64,000 bases of DNA, from the NCBI RefSeq assembly GCF_001614315.2, contig NZ_LVEG02000004.1, positions 248,001 through 312,000 on the forward strand, read 5' to 3'. Position 1 is the first letter of the stretch, and each line of letters opens with the position of its first letter. The translations under genes were made by a program, and so were the position numbers. Under the pieces are notes generated by a model. It saw only the letters and a program-made list of their open reading frames with translations, did no database searches and was not told where the DNA came from. This DNA comes from Halofilum ochraceum. Its GTDB lineage: Bacteria > Pseudomonadota > Gammaproteobacteria > XJ16 > Halofilaceae. Below, piece by piece: positions 8,900 through 19,235 of the stretch.

Positions 8900-8968
8900 G
8901 GTATCGCTGGCGCTCAACCTCATCTGCGTGTCGCTGGATCACAGGTTGGGTTGAGCGCCAGCGATACC
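8900..8968. repeat. REP-type 20-bp perfect inverted repeat
   Basis: GGTATCGCTGGCGCTCAACC (8900-8919) pairs with the complementary arm at 8949-8968, followed by CGACG. The right half reads AGGTTGGGTTGAGCG, like the GTTGGGTT REP hairpins widespread in gammaproteobacteria. A second member of this family near 36977-38725 is split by the IS element. Here it lies downstream of lpdA on the far side of its stop codon and could protect or end the pdh transcript. Confidence 0.85.
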
Positions 8969-9067
8969 CGACGAATCAGGGCCGCGCATGCGCTCCGCCG
9001 CTCAGGGGAGCTTTGCGGGATCAATCACGGATCCGGCAGGCCCCTGAGCGCAGCGGAGGCCTCCGGG

Positions 9068-10870
9068 TCATTTCTTCTTCGGCAGGTACAGATCCGTGAT
9101 CGTGCCTTCGCCGATCTCGGCCGCGAAGGCGACGGTCTCCGAGAGTGTCGGATGCGGATGGATCGTCAGCGAGACATCCTCGATGTCCGCGCCCATCTCG
9201 AGCGCCAGCGTCGCCTCGGCGATCAGGTCGCCCGCATGCGGGCCGGCGATGCCGGCGCCGAGGATGCGTTGCGTGTCCGGGTCGTAGAGCAGCTTGGTCA
9301 CGCCGTCCTCGCGGCCCATGCCCAGCGCGCGGCCGGAGGCCGCCCACGGGAAGCTGGCCTTCTCATACTGGATGCCTTTCTCTTTCGCCTCGGTCTCGGT
9401 CAGCCCCATCCATGCGACTTCCGGATCGGTGTAGGCGACCGACGGGATGGTGCGGGCGTCGAAGCCGGACTTGTGACCGGCGCAGACCTCGGCGGCGACC
9501 TTGCCCTCGTGCGTCGCCTTGTGGGCGAGCATCGGCTGGCCGACGATGTCGCCAATGGCGTGGATGTGATCGACGTTGGTGCGCTGGCGTTCGTCGACCG
9601 CGATGAATCCACGCTCATCGACCGTGACGCCGGCGTTGTCGGCGCCGATGTTGTGGCCGTTCGGTGTGCGGCCAACCGAGACGAGTACGCGATCGAACAC
9701 GTCCGTCTCCGGCGCCTTATCACCCTCGAAGTGCACCTTGATGCCCTGTTTTTGGGCATCGGCCTTGGCGACCTTCGATTTCGTGTAGATGTTCTCGTAC
9801 CGCGACTTGATCCGTTTCTCGAGGACCTTCACGAGGTCGCGGTCCGTGCCGGGCATCAGGCCGTCCGCCATCTCGCACACCGTGACCTTCGAGCCGAGCG
9901 CATCGTAGACGCAGGCCATTTCCAGACCGATGATGCCGCCACCGATCACCAGCAGGCGTTTCGGAATCTCGTCGAGTTCCAGCGCGCCGGTCGAGGTCAT
10001 CACGCGCTCGTCATCCCAGGGCAGGGACGGGATCTTCACCGACTGCGATCCCGCGGCGATGATCGCGCGCTCGAACCCGACCGTCTTCGTGCCGTCCTTC
10101 GTTTCGACGGCAACGCTGTTCGGCGAGGTGAAACTGCCATCGCCGTGCACGACGGTCACGCCGCGCTGCTTTGCCATGGACTTGAGGCCACCGGTGAGCT
10201 TGCCAACGACCTTGTCCTTCCAGCCCGATAGTTTCTTGGTGTCGATCTTCGGCTTGCCGAACTCGACACCGTGTTCGGCGGCGCGTTCGGCGCCGGTGAT
10301 GACCTCGGCAGTGTGCAGGTAGGCCTTGGACGGGATGCAGCCGACGTTCAGACAGACGCCGCCAAGCGCGTCGTAGCGCTCGACCAGCACCACCTCCAGG
10401 CCCAGATCGGCCGTGCGGAAGGCCGCGGTATAGCCACCCGGCCCGGAGCCGAGCACCAGCACCTGGCACTGGATGTCCGTGTCCGATGGAGCCGCCTTCG
10501 GGGCTGGCGCTTCTTTCTTCGCGGACGCTTCCTTCTCCTGTGTCTTCCCGCTTTCGTCTTTCTCCGCGGGCTCCGAGGCCTCCTGTGCGTCCGATCCGGA
10601 CTCACCCGCGTCCGACGTTTTCTCGCCTTCCTCGGCCTCGAGCGTGAGGATGACGTCGCCTTCTTTCACCTTCTGTCCGACCGATACCTTGACCTCTTTG
10701 ACCGTCCCGCCTTCCGGCGCGGGGATCTCCATGGAGGCCTTGTCCGACTCGAGCGTGATCATCGAGTCCTCGGCGGCGATCGAATCGCCGGGCGAGACAA
10801 GCACCTCGATGATCTCGACCTCATCGAAATCGCCGATGTCCGGTACGGGAATATCCTTGGTCTGGCTCAT
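9068..10870 (-). CDS. lpdA: Dihydrolipoyl dehydrogenase (E3) with N-terminal lipoyl domain
   Basis: 600 residues. Reoxidises dihydrolipoamide of the pyruvate dehydrogenase complex with NAD+. Residues 1-80 are a lipoyl domain with the lipoylated Lys44 in [10 protein letters not shown], then an acidic/Ala-Lys-rich linker (80-132). The flavoprotein follows: GSGPGG (141-146), redox disulfide C173/C178 in [16 protein letters not shown] loop [12 protein letters not shown], and catalytic His in HPHPTLSE near the C-terminus. E3 with its own lipoyl domain is known in Neisseria, Pseudomonas-like and related bacteria. The first 80 codons and the leader closely match aceF. Third gene of aceE-aceF-lpdA. 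Confidence 0.97.
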   Translation of the reverse strand: MSQTKDIPVPDIGDFDEVEIIEVLVSPGDSIAAEDSMITLESDKASMEIPAPEGGTVKEVKVSVGQKVKEGDVILTLEAEEGEKTSDAGESGSDAQEASEPAEKDESGKTQEKEASAKKEAPAPKAAPSDTDIQCQVLVLGSGPGGYTAAFRTADLGLEVVLVERYDALGGVCLNVGCIPSKAYLHTAEVITGAERAAEHGVEFGKPKIDTKKLSGWKDKVVGKLTGGLKSMAKQRGVTVVHGDGSFTSPNSVAVETKDGTKTVGFERAIIAAGSQSVKIPSLPWDDERVMTSTGALELDEIPKRLLVIGGGIIGLEMACVYDALGSKVTVCEMADGLMPGTDRDLVKVLEKRIKSRYENIYTKSKVAKADAQKQGIKVHFEGDKAPETDVFDRVLVSVGRTPNGHNIGADNAGVTVDERGFIAVDERQRTNVDHIHAIGDIVGQPMLAHKATHEGKVAAEVCAGHKSGFDARTIPSVAYTDPEVAWMGLTETEAKEKGIQYEKASFPWAASGRALGMGREDGVTKLLYDPDTQRILGAGIAGPHAGDLIAEATLALEMGADIEDVSLTIHPHPTLSETVAFAAEIGEGTITDLYLPKKK

Positions 10871-10925
10871 GGTCTGTATCCGATCTTCAGGCGTTTTCTG
10901 CCGCCCGGGGGAAGGTCAAAGGCGA

Positions 10926-11093
10926 GAACCACGAATGAACACGAATGGACACGAATGGGGTCAGTGGCAGCCGAGCGCGTGGTGGAGCTGCGCTGCTGTG
11001 CGTCCAAAGGCTGTCCCGGCACGTCCGCGAAGCGCCAAGGCGCTGAGCGGTGCCCCGGAACCATTCGTGTCCATTCGTGTTCATTCGTGGTTC
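10926..11093. repeat. Palindromic repeat element, copy A (33-bp perfect arms)
   Basis: The left arm (10926-10958) and right arm (11061-11093) are perfect 33-bp inverted repeats, each built of three about 11-bp units (CCACGAATGAA / CACGAATGGA / CACGAATGG). The about 100-bp core contains GGAGCTGCGCTGCTG, shared with copy B. It fills the aceF-lpdA gap; its edge is exactly 56 bases from the lpdA start, the same offset as copy B to aceF. No coding potential; MITE- or BIME-like. Confidence 0.9.
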
Positions 11094-11100
11094 CAGGGTT

Positions 11101-12495
11101 TTACAGCAACATCCGCCGCGTGTCCGAGAGGAGGCGGCCGACGTAGGTGGTGAAGCGGGCGGCCTCTGCGCCGTCGATGACGCGATGGTCGTAGGACAGC
11201 GATAGCGGCAGCATCAGGCGCGGGACGAATTCCTTGCCGTTCCAGACCGGCTCCGTGGTCGCCTTCGACGCACCGAGGATCGCGACCTCCGGGGCGTTGA
11301 CGATCGGCGTGAACGCCGTGCCGCCGACGCCGCCGAGACTCGAGATGGAAATGCAGCCGCCCTTCATCTGTTTCGGGCTCAGCTTCTTGTCACGCGCCTT
11401 CTGGCTGATGTCCATCAGTTCGCGGGCGAGGTCGTTCAGGCTCTTGCGGTCGACGTCGCGCAGTACCGGCACGACCAGTCCGTCGGGGGTATCGACGGCG
11501 ATACCGACGTGGAAGTATTTCTTGAAAATGAGGTTCTCGCCGGCCGGGTCGAGCGAACTGTTGAAGCGCGGGAACTCGCGCAGGGCCGATACCATGGCCT
11601 TGATCAGGAACGAGACCAGCGTGATCTTTACGCCGCTGTCCTTGTTCTCGGCGTTGAGCTCCTTGCGGAAGGCCTCGAGATCGGTGATGTCCGCTTTGTC
11701 GAACTGCGTAACGTGAGGAACCGTGACCCAGTTGCGGTGCAGGTTCTGGCCGGTGAGTTTGTTGATCTTCGTCAGCGGTTTCGTCTCGATCTCGCCGAAC
11801 TCGCTGAAATCGATCTCCGGCATCGGTGGCACGCCGAGCCCGCCACCGGCGGCGGCTGGTGCCTCCATCGCCTGTTTCACGTGAGCCTTTACGTCCTCTT
11901 TGAGAACGCGCCCCTTGCGGCCCGACCCGGTCACCTGCGTGAGGTCCACGCCGAGTTCGCGTGCGAACCGGCGGACCCCGGGGGAGGCGTGGGCCTTCAA
12001 GTGTTTTTCCTGCTCGATGTGAGCGGTCGGTGAACTCCGCTCGCGGCCGCCGGGTTTGGGCGGCTCGGTCGGCTCTTCCCCGGCCGGGGCCGTGTCTCTG
12101 GATGCCCCTTCTTCCTTCTGGCCGGACTTCTCCTTGTCGGCCGTGGATGCGCCGGTCGCCTCGTCAGCCTTTCCCCCCTCGGCTTCATCCTCGGCGGCCT
12201 GTTTCTCGTCGCCGGAATCCGACTCCTCTGCCTGATCGTCGGCCCCGCCTTCGTCACTGGGCTCGAGCGTCAGGATGGTGTCGCCTTCCTTGACCTTTTG
12301 ACCGACCTCCACCTTCACTTCCTTGACGGTGCCGCCCTCGGGCGAGGGGATCTCCATCGAGGCCTTGTCGGATTCCAGCGTGATCATGGAGTCCTCGGCC
12401 TCGATGGTGTCACCCGGCGAGACGAGCACCTCGATGATCTCGACCTCGTCGAAATCGCCGATGTCCGGTACGGGAATGTCCTTGGTCTGGCTCAT
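11101..12495 (-). CDS. aceF: Pyruvate dehydrogenase E2, dihydrolipoamide acetyltransferase
   Basis: 464 residues. Transfers the acetyl group from lipoamide to CoA and forms the core of the complex. One lipoyl domain (1-80, Lys44), a long charged linker (80-165), the peripheral-subunit-binding domain (about 170-206: [28 protein letters not shown]), and the catalytic domain from about 235 with the CAT-type motif DHRVIDG (His437, Asp441). E. coli AceF has three lipoyl domains, this one has one; the lpdA product supplies another. The ATG leader is nearly identical to that of lpdA. Confidence 0.97.
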   Translation of the reverse strand: MSQTKDIPVPDIGDFDEVEIIEVLVSPGDTIEAEDSMITLESDKASMEIPSPEGGTVKEVKVEVGQKVKEGDTILTLEPSDEGGADDQAEESDSGDEKQAAEDEAEGGKADEATGASTADKEKSGQKEEGASRDTAPAGEEPTEPPKPGGRERSSPTAHIEQEKHLKAHASPGVRRFARELGVDLTQVTGSGRKGRVLKEDVKAHVKQAMEAPAAAGGGLGVPPMPEIDFSEFGEIETKPLTKINKLTGQNLHRNWVTVPHVTQFDKADITDLEAFRKELNAENKDSGVKITLVSFLIKAMVSALREFPRFNSSLDPAGENLIFKKYFHVGIAVDTPDGLVVPVLRDVDRKSLNDLARELMDISQKARDKKLSPKQMKGGCISISSLGGVGGTAFTPIVNAPEVAILGASKATTEPVWNGKEFVPRLMLPLSLSYDHRVIDGAEAARFTTYVGRLLSDTRRMLL

Positions 12496-12550
12496 AGTCT
12501 GTATCCGATCTTCAGGCGCCCGGGGCCGCCGTCACGAAGGTCAACTTCGG

Positions 12551-12708
12551 GAACCACGAATGAACACGAACGGTTCCCGTGTCACTCGAACGCGCGATGG
12601 AGCTTCGCTGCCATGCTTTGCATTATCGTGCGCGCCTATCCGCGTAGCGCCACGGCGTTGAAAGCGGTCCACGAAATATTCGTGTTCATTCGTGTTCATT
12701 CGTGGTTC
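12551..12708. repeat. Palindromic repeat element, copy B (eroded left arm)
   Basis: Arms 12551-12570 and 12689-12708 are perfect 20-bp inverted repeats (GAACCACGAATGAACACGAA). The right arm keeps a third unit (ATTCGTGTTC) that the left has lost. The core (GGAGCTTCGCTGCC, then CGCGTAGCGCCACGGCG) matches copy A. It fills the aceE-aceF gap, 56 bases from the aceF start. Confidence 0.88.
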
Positions 12709-12725
12709 CAGATCCCCGGTGGAGC

Positions 12726-15392
12726 CTACACGGTCAACGGATTCGGTTTTTCCGGGTCGATGCCGTACTTCTTGATGGCCTCGGTGACGCGTTTGGCCTC
12801 GACCGTGCCTTCGTCGGCCAGTGCCTTCAGCGCGGCGACCGTGACCCAGTAGCGATCGACTTCGAAGAAGCTGCGCAACGCCTCGCGCGTGTCGCTGCGG
12901 CCATAGCCGTCGGTGCCGAGAACCCGGAAGCGGTTGTTGATGAACGGGCGGATCTGATCCGGTACCGCTTTCATATAGTCGGTCGATGCGACCACCGGGG
13001 CATCGGAGGCGCCGAGACACTGCTGGACCCAGCTCGTGCGCTGTTTGCGCCCCGGGTGCAGCATGTTCCAGCGGTCGCAGTCGAGGCCGTCGCGGCGCAG
13101 TTCGCTGAAGCTGGTCGCGGACCACAGGGTGCTGGCCACGCCCCAGTCATCGCGCAGCAGCTCGGCGGCCTCGATGACCTCGCGGAAAATGGTGCCGCTG
13201 CCCGTCAGCTGCACCTCGGGGTGCTTTTTGTTCCCCTTCGGCTTCACCGAGTCGAACTGGTACAGACCCTTGCGGATACCCTCCTCGACGCCTTCGGGCA
13301 TGGCCGGGTGATGGTAGTTCTCGTTCATCACCGTGATGTAGTAGAAAACGCTCTCCTGCTCCTGGTACATCCGGCGCAGGCCGTCCTGGATAATCACGGC
13401 GAGTTCGTAGTTGAAGGTCGGGTCGTAGCTCACGCAGTTCGGGATCACCGTCATCGTGAGCTGGCTCTGCCCGTCCTCGTGCTGCAGGCCTTCGCCGTTG
13501 AGCGTCGTGCGCCCGGCGGTGCCGCCGAGCAGGAAGCCGCGTGCCTGCTGATCGCCGGCGGCCCACATGAAGTCGCCGACGCGCTGGTACCCGAACATCG
13601 AGTAATAGATATAGAACGGGATCATGTTGGTCCCGTGCGTGGAGTACGCCGTCGCCGCGGCGAGCCAGTCGCACAGGGCACCCGCCTCGTTGATGCCTTC
13701 CTCGAGGATCTGGCCCTTCTTGTCCTCGCGGTAATACATGATCGAGCCGGCGTCCTCCGGCGTGTACAGCTGCCCGACCGGCGAATAGATGCCGAGCTGG
13801 CGGAACATGCCGTCCATGCCGAAGGTGCGCGCCTCGTCGGGCACGATCGGAACGATGTTGGGGCCGATCTTCTTGTCGCGCGTGAGCAGCGTAAGCCCGC
13901 GCACGAAGCCCATCGTGGTCGACATGTCGCGGTCGCCGCTGGATTCCAGCAGGGGCTTGAAGGTGTCTAGCGTCGGTACCTTGAGCGGAGCCGCCAGCGT
14001 CTTGCGTTGCGGCAGGTAGCCGCCGAGCGCCTTGCGGCGCTCCTGCATGTACTGGATTTCCTCGCTATCGTCGCCCGGGTGGAAGTACTCGGCGTTGCGC
14101 GCCGCTTCCTCACTGATCGGGATACGGAACCGGTCACGCAGTTTTACCAGCTCATCGGCGTCCATCTTCTTCTGCTGGTGGGCGGTCATCTGGCCTTCGC
14201 CGGCCTCGCCCATGCCGTAGCCCTTCACGGTCTTGGCGAGGATGACCGTCGGCTGGCCGGTGTGTTTGGTAGCAGCGGCGTAGGCGGCATAGACCTTATG
14301 CGGATCGTGGCCGCCACGGTTGAGGCGCCACACGTCCTCGTCGGACATGTTCGACACCATCTCCTTGAGTTTTTCGTACTTGCCGAAGAAGTTCTCGCGT
14401 ACGTACGCGCCGTCCTTCGACTTGAAGGTCTGGTACTCGCCGTCGACGGCCTCGTCCATGCGCTGGCGCAGCAGCCCGTCGCTGTCCTTGGCCAGCAGCG
14501 GGTCCCAGTAGGAGCCCCAGACGACCTTGATCACGTTCCAGCCCGCGCCCCGGAAGATCGCCTCCAGCTCCTGAATGATCTTGCCGTTGCCGCGCACGGG
14601 GCCGTCGAGGCGCTGCAGGTTGCAGTTCACCACGTAGACGAGGTTGTCGAGCTTTTCGCGCCCGGCGAGCGAGATCGCGCCCAGCGATTCGGGTTCGTCG
14701 ACCTCGCCGTCGCCCATGAATACCCAGACCTTGCGGTCCTGGGCGGCGGACAGTTCGCGGTCGTTCATGTATTTCATGAACCGCGCCTGGTAGATGCCCA
14801 TCATCGGTGACAGGCCCATCGACACGGTCGGGAACTGCCAGAAATCGGGCATCAGCCACGGGTGGGGATACGACGACAGCCCTTTGCCGTCGACTTCGTG
14901 CCGGAACTCATCGAGCTGGTCGGTGTTGAGCCGGCCTTCGAGGTATGCGCGCGCGTAGATGCCGGGGGCGGAATGGCCCTGAATCATGACCAGATCGCCG
15001 CCGTGCGAGTGACTCGGCGCCCGGAAGAAATGGTTGAACCCGACGTCGTATAGCGTGGCCGCGGACGCGAAGCTCGCGATGTGGCCGCCGATGCCCTCGC
15101 TCTTCTTGTTCGCGCGCACCACCATCGCCGTGGCGTTCCAGCGGATGTAGGAGCGCAGTTTCCATTCGAGATCGTGGTCGCCGGGGCTGCGCTCTTCGCG
15201 GTGCTGCGGGATCGTGTTGACGTAGCCGGTCCGCGGGGAGAACGGGATGTTGATCCCCGCGCGCCGCGATTCATCGATCAGGCGCTCCAGCAGGAAGTGA
15301 GCGCGCTCGCCGCCATCGGCCTCGATCAGCGTATCGAGCGAGTCGAGCCATTCGCGGGTTTCCTGCGGATCGATGTCGTTTTCTTCGGCCAT
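12726..15392 (-). CDS. aceE: Pyruvate dehydrogenase E1 component (homodimeric type)
   Basis: 888 residues, the family length. The thiamine-diphosphate enzyme that decarboxylates pyruvate and acetylates lipoamide. Signatures: SPRTGYVNTIPQH and SHGGDLVMIQGHSAPGIYAR early, ThDP motif GDGEVDEPESLGA followed by VYVVNCNLQRLDGPVRGN, and YYSMFGYQRVGDFMWAAGDQ in the second half. The start is ATG 15392 with GAGGT 6 bases upstream; the frame is open another 90 codons upstream but that stretch is not E1-like. First gene of aceE-aceF-lpdA, divergent from argG; no PdhR-type regulator is adjacent. Confidence 0.97.
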   Translation of the reverse strand: MAEENDIDPQETREWLDSLDTLIEADGGERAHFLLERLIDESRRAGINIPFSPRTGYVNTIPQHREERSPGDHDLEWKLRSYIRWNATAMVVRANKKSEGIGGHIASFASAATLYDVGFNHFFRAPSHSHGGDLVMIQGHSAPGIYARAYLEGRLNTDQLDEFRHEVDGKGLSSYPHPWLMPDFWQFPTVSMGLSPMMGIYQARFMKYMNDRELSAAQDRKVWVFMGDGEVDEPESLGAISLAGREKLDNLVYVVNCNLQRLDGPVRGNGKIIQELEAIFRGAGWNVIKVVWGSYWDPLLAKDSDGLLRQRMDEAVDGEYQTFKSKDGAYVRENFFGKYEKLKEMVSNMSDEDVWRLNRGGHDPHKVYAAYAAATKHTGQPTVILAKTVKGYGMGEAGEGQMTAHQQKKMDADELVKLRDRFRIPISEEAARNAEYFHPGDDSEEIQYMQERRKALGGYLPQRKTLAAPLKVPTLDTFKPLLESSGDRDMSTTMGFVRGLTLLTRDKKIGPNIVPIVPDEARTFGMDGMFRQLGIYSPVGQLYTPEDAGSIMYYREDKKGQILEEGINEAGALCDWLAAATAYSTHGTNMIPFYIYYSMFGYQRVGDFMWAAGDQQARGFLLGGTAGRTTLNGEGLQHEDGQSQLTMTVIPNCVSYDPTFNYELAVIIQDGLRRMYQEQESVFYYITVMNENYHHPAMPEGVEEGIRKGLYQFDSVKPKGNKKHPEVQLTGSGTIFREVIEAAELLRDDWGVASTLWSATSFSELRRDGLDCDRWNMLHPGRKQRTSWVQQCLGASDAPVVASTDYMKAVPDQIRPFINNRFRVLGTDGYGRSDTREALRSFFEVDRYWVTVAALKALADEGTVEAKRVTEAIKKYGIDPEKPNPLTV

Positions 15393-15666
15393 GATGTACC
15401 TCGTAAGCGGCAGGCTCGGGGCCGGGGATGCGTCGATCCGCCAGCCGGCGCGCGGGCGGCTCCCGGCCGTGCAACGCGCAACGGAATGGATTGTGCCACG
15501 CGCCCCCGCGGGGTGGCTACTTGACGCCTTGCCGTCCCTGCACGGTATCCGGCCACCGTGAACGGCACGGGTGGCGGCGCGCGGCGCGCAGGGGTGGGGA
15601 TCGGCAGGCCGGCGGTCTGTAGTAGAATGCCGGCTTTTGGGTCGCGGACAGCGGGAGCAAGACAAG

Positions 15667-16887
15667 ATGGGGCAGATTCGAAAGGCCGTGCTGGCCTACT
15701 CCGGGGGGCTGGATACCTCGGTGATCCTCAAGTGGCTGGAGGAAGAATACGGCTGCGAGGTCATCACGTTCACCGCCGACCTGGGGCAGGGAGAAGAGGT
15801 CGAACCCGCGCGCGCCAAGGCCGAGGCCCTGGGCGTGAAAAAGATCTATATCGAGGATCTGCGCGAGGAGTTCGCCGCGGATTTCGTGTTCCCGATGTTC
15901 CGGGCCAACGCGATCTATGAAGGGGAATACCTGCTCGGGACCTCGATCGCGCGGCCGCTGATCGCGAAGCGTCTGGTAGAGATCGCGCGTGAGACCGGGG
16001 CCGACGCGATTTCCCACGGCGCCACCGGCAAGGGCAATGACCAGGTGCGCTTTGAACTGGGTGCCTACGCCCTGTCACCGGACGTCCACGTGATCGCCCC
16101 ATGGCGCGAGTGGGATCTGAACTCGCGCGAGCGCCTGCTAGCCTACGCCGAATCCCATGGCATCCCCATTGAGAAAAAGAAGGACGGCGGCTCGCCGTAC
16201 TCCATGGACGCGAATCTGCTGCATATCTCCTATGAGGGCGGCATTCTGGAGGATCCCGCGGCCGAACCCGAGGAAGAGATGTGGTTATGGTCAGTCTCGC
16301 CCGAGATGGCGCCTGACCAGCCGCAGTATGTCGAGATCGATTTTGAGGGCGGCGATGCGGTTGCGATCGACGGCGAACGTCTGTCTCCCGCTGGCGTTCT
16401 CTCCGAACTCAACCGAGTCGGCGGCGCGCACGGCATCGGCCGCCTCGACATCGTCGAGAACCGCTACGTGGGCATGAAGTCGCGCGGCTGCTACGAAACG
16501 CCTGGCGGGACGATCCTGCTCAAGGCGCATCGCGCGATCGAGTCCATTACCCTCGACCGCGAGGCGGCGCATCTGAAGGACGAATTGATGCCCCGCTACG
16601 CCGAATTGGTCTACAACGGCTACTGGTGGGCGCCGGAGCGCGAGATGCTGCAGGCGCTGATCGACCGCTCGCAATGGCACGTCAATGGCCGCGTGCGTCT
16701 CAAGCTCTACAAGGGCGCGGTCAGTGTGGTCGGGCGCCAGTCGGTCAGCGACAGCCTGTTCGACGCCGCTGTCGCCAGTTTCGAGGATGACCGTGGGGCG
16801 TACGATCAGAAGGATGCCGAGGGCTTTATACGGCTCAATGCACTGCGTCTGCGGACCGCCGCGCGCAGCCGTCTCGGACGCTCCTGA
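15667..16887 (+). CDS. argG: Argininosuccinate synthase
   Basis: 406 residues, the usual bacterial length. Joins citrulline and aspartate with ATP in arginine biosynthesis. N-type ATP pyrophosphatase P-loop AYSGGLDTS (residues 9-17), then LGQGEE, the citrulline/aspartate region [13 protein letters not shown], and [20 protein letters not shown] 15667 matches the family start ([14 protein letters not shown]); the frame is open 32 codons further up, without homology. Divergent from aceE with about 270 bases between. No other arg gene is adjacent. Confidence 0.97.
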   Translation: MGQIRKAVLAYSGGLDTSVILKWLEEEYGCEVITFTADLGQGEEVEPARAKAEALGVKKIYIEDLREEFAADFVFPMFRANAIYEGEYLLGTSIARPLIAKRLVEIARETGADAISHGATGKGNDQVRFELGAYALSPDVHVIAPWREWDLNSRERLLAYAESHGIPIEKKKDGGSPYSMDANLLHISYEGGILEDPAAEPEEEMWLWSVSPEMAPDQPQYVEIDFEGGDAVAIDGERLSPAGVLSELNRVGGAHGIGRLDIVENRYVGMKSRGCYETPGGTILLKAHRAIESITLDREAAHLKDELMPRYAELVYNGYWWAPEREMLQALIDRSQWHVNGRVRLKLYKGAVSVVGRQSVSDSLFDAAVASFEDDRGAYDQKDAEGFIRLNALRLRTAARSRLGRS

Positions 16888-16916
16888 TCGCGGTACGCCG
16901 GCCGCCGGATGGCAGG

Positions 16917-17270
16917 ATGGTTCCTGACTCGGACGATGAGCGATCGAAGCCGCTAAAACGGGCCCTCGATCCCGTGGTCCCGGCTGGCGCACCATCCCTG
17001 TTCCTGCGCCTCGCACGCGGGAGCTATCGGATTGCCCGGCGGCTGGTAATCGCGACCGTCGGCACTACGGTCGTGCTCGTCGGCGCCGTGATGTTCTTCA
17101 CGCCGGGGCCGGCCGTGGTGGTGATCCCGCTCGGGCTCGCCATCCTGGCGCTCGAGTTCGTCTGGGCGCGGCGCCTGCTGCGCCTTTTCCGGGTGCGTGC
17201 CCGCCAGGCCGCAAGGGCGTACCGGCGTGGCGATCGCGGCTACTGGCGCCGGTGGCTTTGGCCCCGGTAA
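16917..17270 (+). CDS. PGPGW-type small transmembrane protein
   Basis: 117 residues. A central hydrophobic hairpin (about 40-80) holds the family signature FTPGPAVVVIPLGLAILALEFVWARRLL, split by the GPA turn. The C-terminus is very basic (RVRARQAARAYRRGDRGYWRRWLWPR), suggesting it faces the cytoplasm. It matches the PGPGW putative transmembrane family; the biochemical role is unknown. It starts 30 bases after argG in the same direction and may ride on its transcript. Confidence 0.75.
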   Translation: MVPDSDDERSKPLKRALDPVVPAGAPSLFLRLARGSYRIARRLVIATVGTTVVLVGAVMFFTPGPAVVVIPLGLAILALEFVWARRLLRLFRVRARQAARAYRRGDRGYWRRWLWPR

Positions 17271-17279
17271 TCCGGGGCC
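17260..17279. terminator. Hairpin between convergent genes
   Basis: GGCCCCGG (17260-17267) pairs with CCGGGGCC (17272-17279), loop TAAT, which includes the stop codon of the PGPGW gene. It lies between convergent genes ending at 17270 and 17286 and could serve both. No T-run. Confidence 0.4.
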
Positions 17280-17285
17280 GCGCGG

Positions 17286-17810
17286 TCAGGCCACGGTTGC
17301 GCCTTCGGGGTCGGGCGCGGTCTCGTCCTCGAGGTCGGCGACCAGGCGCGGCGAGTATTCCACGGCCACGGCGCGGTCGGTATAGCTCAGGACGCCGGCG
17401 AGTTCGGCGCCGGGCCAACAGCGCTCCGCCTTGCCCATCGCACGCGTGAGTTCAGCGATATGCGCCCAGTTCGGGCGGCCCCCGTAGACACCGTCATGTC
17501 CCCGCACGACACGGATCGCGTCGCCGTCGACTGCACGGTAGATGGCCACATCGGGGGCGCGCACCAGCCGGAGACCGTGACGCCCGCCCCGCATAATCGC
17601 CTTGAGGCGGCCGCCCGAGCCCAGCGGCTGCCACTGGTCCGTGGCCAGCCCGTGACGCGATGCCGTATCCACCGACGGCGTTTCCCCGGCGGACGCGGTC
17701 GTACCGTCCTCCTCCGGCCGGGAAGCGGCGTTCCTCCGGCGCTGCAGCATCAGCAGGGCGATGAGGATCAGCAGGACCGCTCCGGCGGCGAGCATCATGG
17801 GAAGAGACAT
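17286..17810 (-). CDS. Hypothetical single-pass membrane protein
   Basis: 174 residues. An N-terminal membrane anchor (MLAAGAVLLILIALLMLQ, about residues 5-22) is followed by a low-complexity linker and a soluble domain from about 65 (LATDQWQPLGSGGRLKAIMRGGRHGLRLVRAPDVAIYRAVDGDAIRVVRGHDGVYG region). I recognise no family. Start chosen at ATG 17810 because GGAGGGAGGT lies just upstream; the frame is open 31 codons further but without a comparable site. Convergent with the PGPGW gene. Confidence 0.6.
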   Translation of the reverse strand: MSLPMMLAAGAVLLILIALLMLQRRRNAASRPEEDGTTASAGETPSVDTASRHGLATDQWQPLGSGGRLKAIMRGGRHGLRLVRAPDVAIYRAVDGDAIRVVRGHDGVYGGRPNWAHIAELTRAMGKAERCWPGAELAGVLSYTDRAVAVEYSPRLVADLEDETAPDPEGATVA

Positions 17811-18082
17811 CGGGCATACCTCCCTCCGGCGGTGCCGGTCGCATGCGGTGCCGATCACGGACAATATCGACACCGTGTGGCGGTTTGTGACGAAACGCGT
17901 CATCGGATCGCACGGTGCCGCGCGGCGAAATCGCGTTCATCGGATTCCGGTGCAGATGCCATGCCAGTGGGGACGAGCATGCCCATCGGGATGGTGCGTC
18001 CGTACGGCAGGGTGTCGTGAGACGGTCACCGTAGGCCGCAGTGCAGGCCCCAATGGCTACGCTCGCATGTCAGACGCTGCGG

Positions 18083-18307
18083 TTACTCGTCGGTGGCGTC
18101 TTCTACCGAATCGCCGGCCTCCTCGATAGCATCCCCGGCGGCTTCTGCGGCCTCGCCCGCGTCGTCCTGGAGTTTCTCGGCCGCTTCGTCGATCTCCTCT
18201 CCAGTTTTCTCGGCAGAGCCTTTTTCTTCACTGCAACCGACGAGCACCATGAACGCTAGAAGAGTACCGACTGCCAGAAGGGTTTTTCGGGGGCCGTACG
18301 GATGCAT
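18083..18307 (-). CDS. Small alanine/glutamate-rich lipoprotein
   Basis: 74 residues. Lipoprotein signal with lipobox VLVGC (Cys about residue 25), followed by about 50 residues of almost only Glu, Ala, Asp, Gly and Ser in heptad/undecad-like order (EEIDEAAEKLQDDAGEAAEAAG), expected to form one amphipathic acidic helix. It resembles entericidin-like or stress-induced small lipoproteins but no specific family is certain. Start ATG 18307 has CGGAGAT 7 bases upstream. Monocistronic by spacing. Confidence 0.65.
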   Translation of the reverse strand: MHPYGPRKTLLAVGTLLAFMVLVGCSEEKGSAEKTGEEIDEAAEKLQDDAGEAAEAAGDAIEEAGDSVEDATDE

Positions 18308-18500
18308 CGTCAAATCTCCGAGAGGGTGAAGCGCGCGCCTCGAATCACCGCGATGCCAAGGGGTACTGCAACAATCCCTGTTTAAGGGCAATGGATCAAC
18401 AGGCAAACCGCCGGCGCGCATCGGAATGTGAAGCATGTCACGCCGGGCGCGTACTGAACGGAAAAGTCAGCACCACGCGGACTGCCCAGAGCCGACTTGA

Positions 18501-19235
18501 TCAGCGGGTTTGACGGTCGACTTCGACATCCAGGCAGTAACCCCGACCCCAGACCGTGCGGATGACGTTCGGACGCGACGGCTCCGCCTCGACTTTCTTG
18601 CGCAACCGACGTACCTGATTGTCGATCGTCCGATCGAAAGGACGTCCCTTGCGGCCGCAGGTCATCTCAAGCAGTTCATCCCGCGCCAGCACCCGCCGCG
18701 GGTGGCGCAGGAACACCATCAGCAGCTCGTATTCGGCGGAGGTGAGTTCGTGTTCGTGCTCACCGCATAATGAGATCAGACGTTTCTTGCGGCGCTGCAG
18801 GTACCAGTGGTCGAAACGGATGGAACCGGAATCGGTCGGAATCGCCTCTGGGGGTGCGGCATGCCGTCGTCGTAGGATCGCCTTGATCCTTGCGATCAGT
18901 TCCCGCGGATTGAATGGTTTGACGATATAGTCGTCGGCCCCGACCTCCAGTCCCGCGATCCGATCGTTATCCTGGTCCCGCGCCGACAGGAAAATCACCG
19001 GTGTCGTGCACATGCCCCGCAGCGCCCGGCACAGTGACATCCCGTCTTCGTCCGGCATGACGATGTCCAGAAGGATCAGATCGATCTCATTCTGTATTGT
19101 TGCCAACCGAGCCTGACTTCCGTCTGCCGCAGTCAGTACCCTGAAACCGCTGTGCTCCAGATATGTGCCCAGCGTGGCGCGTAATGCCGGCTGGTCGTCG
19201 ACGACAAGGATCGTAGCTCGGTCTTCACTGATCAT
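18501..19235 (-). CDS. OmpR-family response regulator (orphan)
   Basis: 244 residues. Receiver domain: acidic pair in VVDDQ (13-14), phosphoacceptor Asp57 in ILLDIVMPDEDG, FLSARDQD, and IVKPFNPRELIARI. Then a winged-helix DNA-binding domain with LTSAEYELLMVFLRHPRRVLARDEL and VRRLRKKVEAEPSRPNVIRTVWGRGY. ATG 19235 is preceded by GGGAG; an upstream in-frame ATG at 19292 adds 19 unrelated residues. No histidine kinase lies beside it, so the partner is elsewhere. Targets unknown; the dyad at 19361-19393 upstream could be its own operator. Confidence 0.92.
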   Translation of the reverse strand: MISEDRATILVVDDQPALRATLGTYLEHSGFRVLTAADGSQARLATIQNEIDLILLDIVMPDEDGMSLCRALRGMCTTPVIFLSARDQDNDRIAGLEVGADDYIVKPFNPRELIARIKAILRRRHAAPPEAIPTDSGSIRFDHWYLQRRKKRLISLCGEHEHELTSAEYELLMVFLRHPRRVLARDELLEMTCGRKGRPFDRTIDNQVRRLRKKVEAEPSRPNVIRTVWGRGYCLDVEVDRQTR

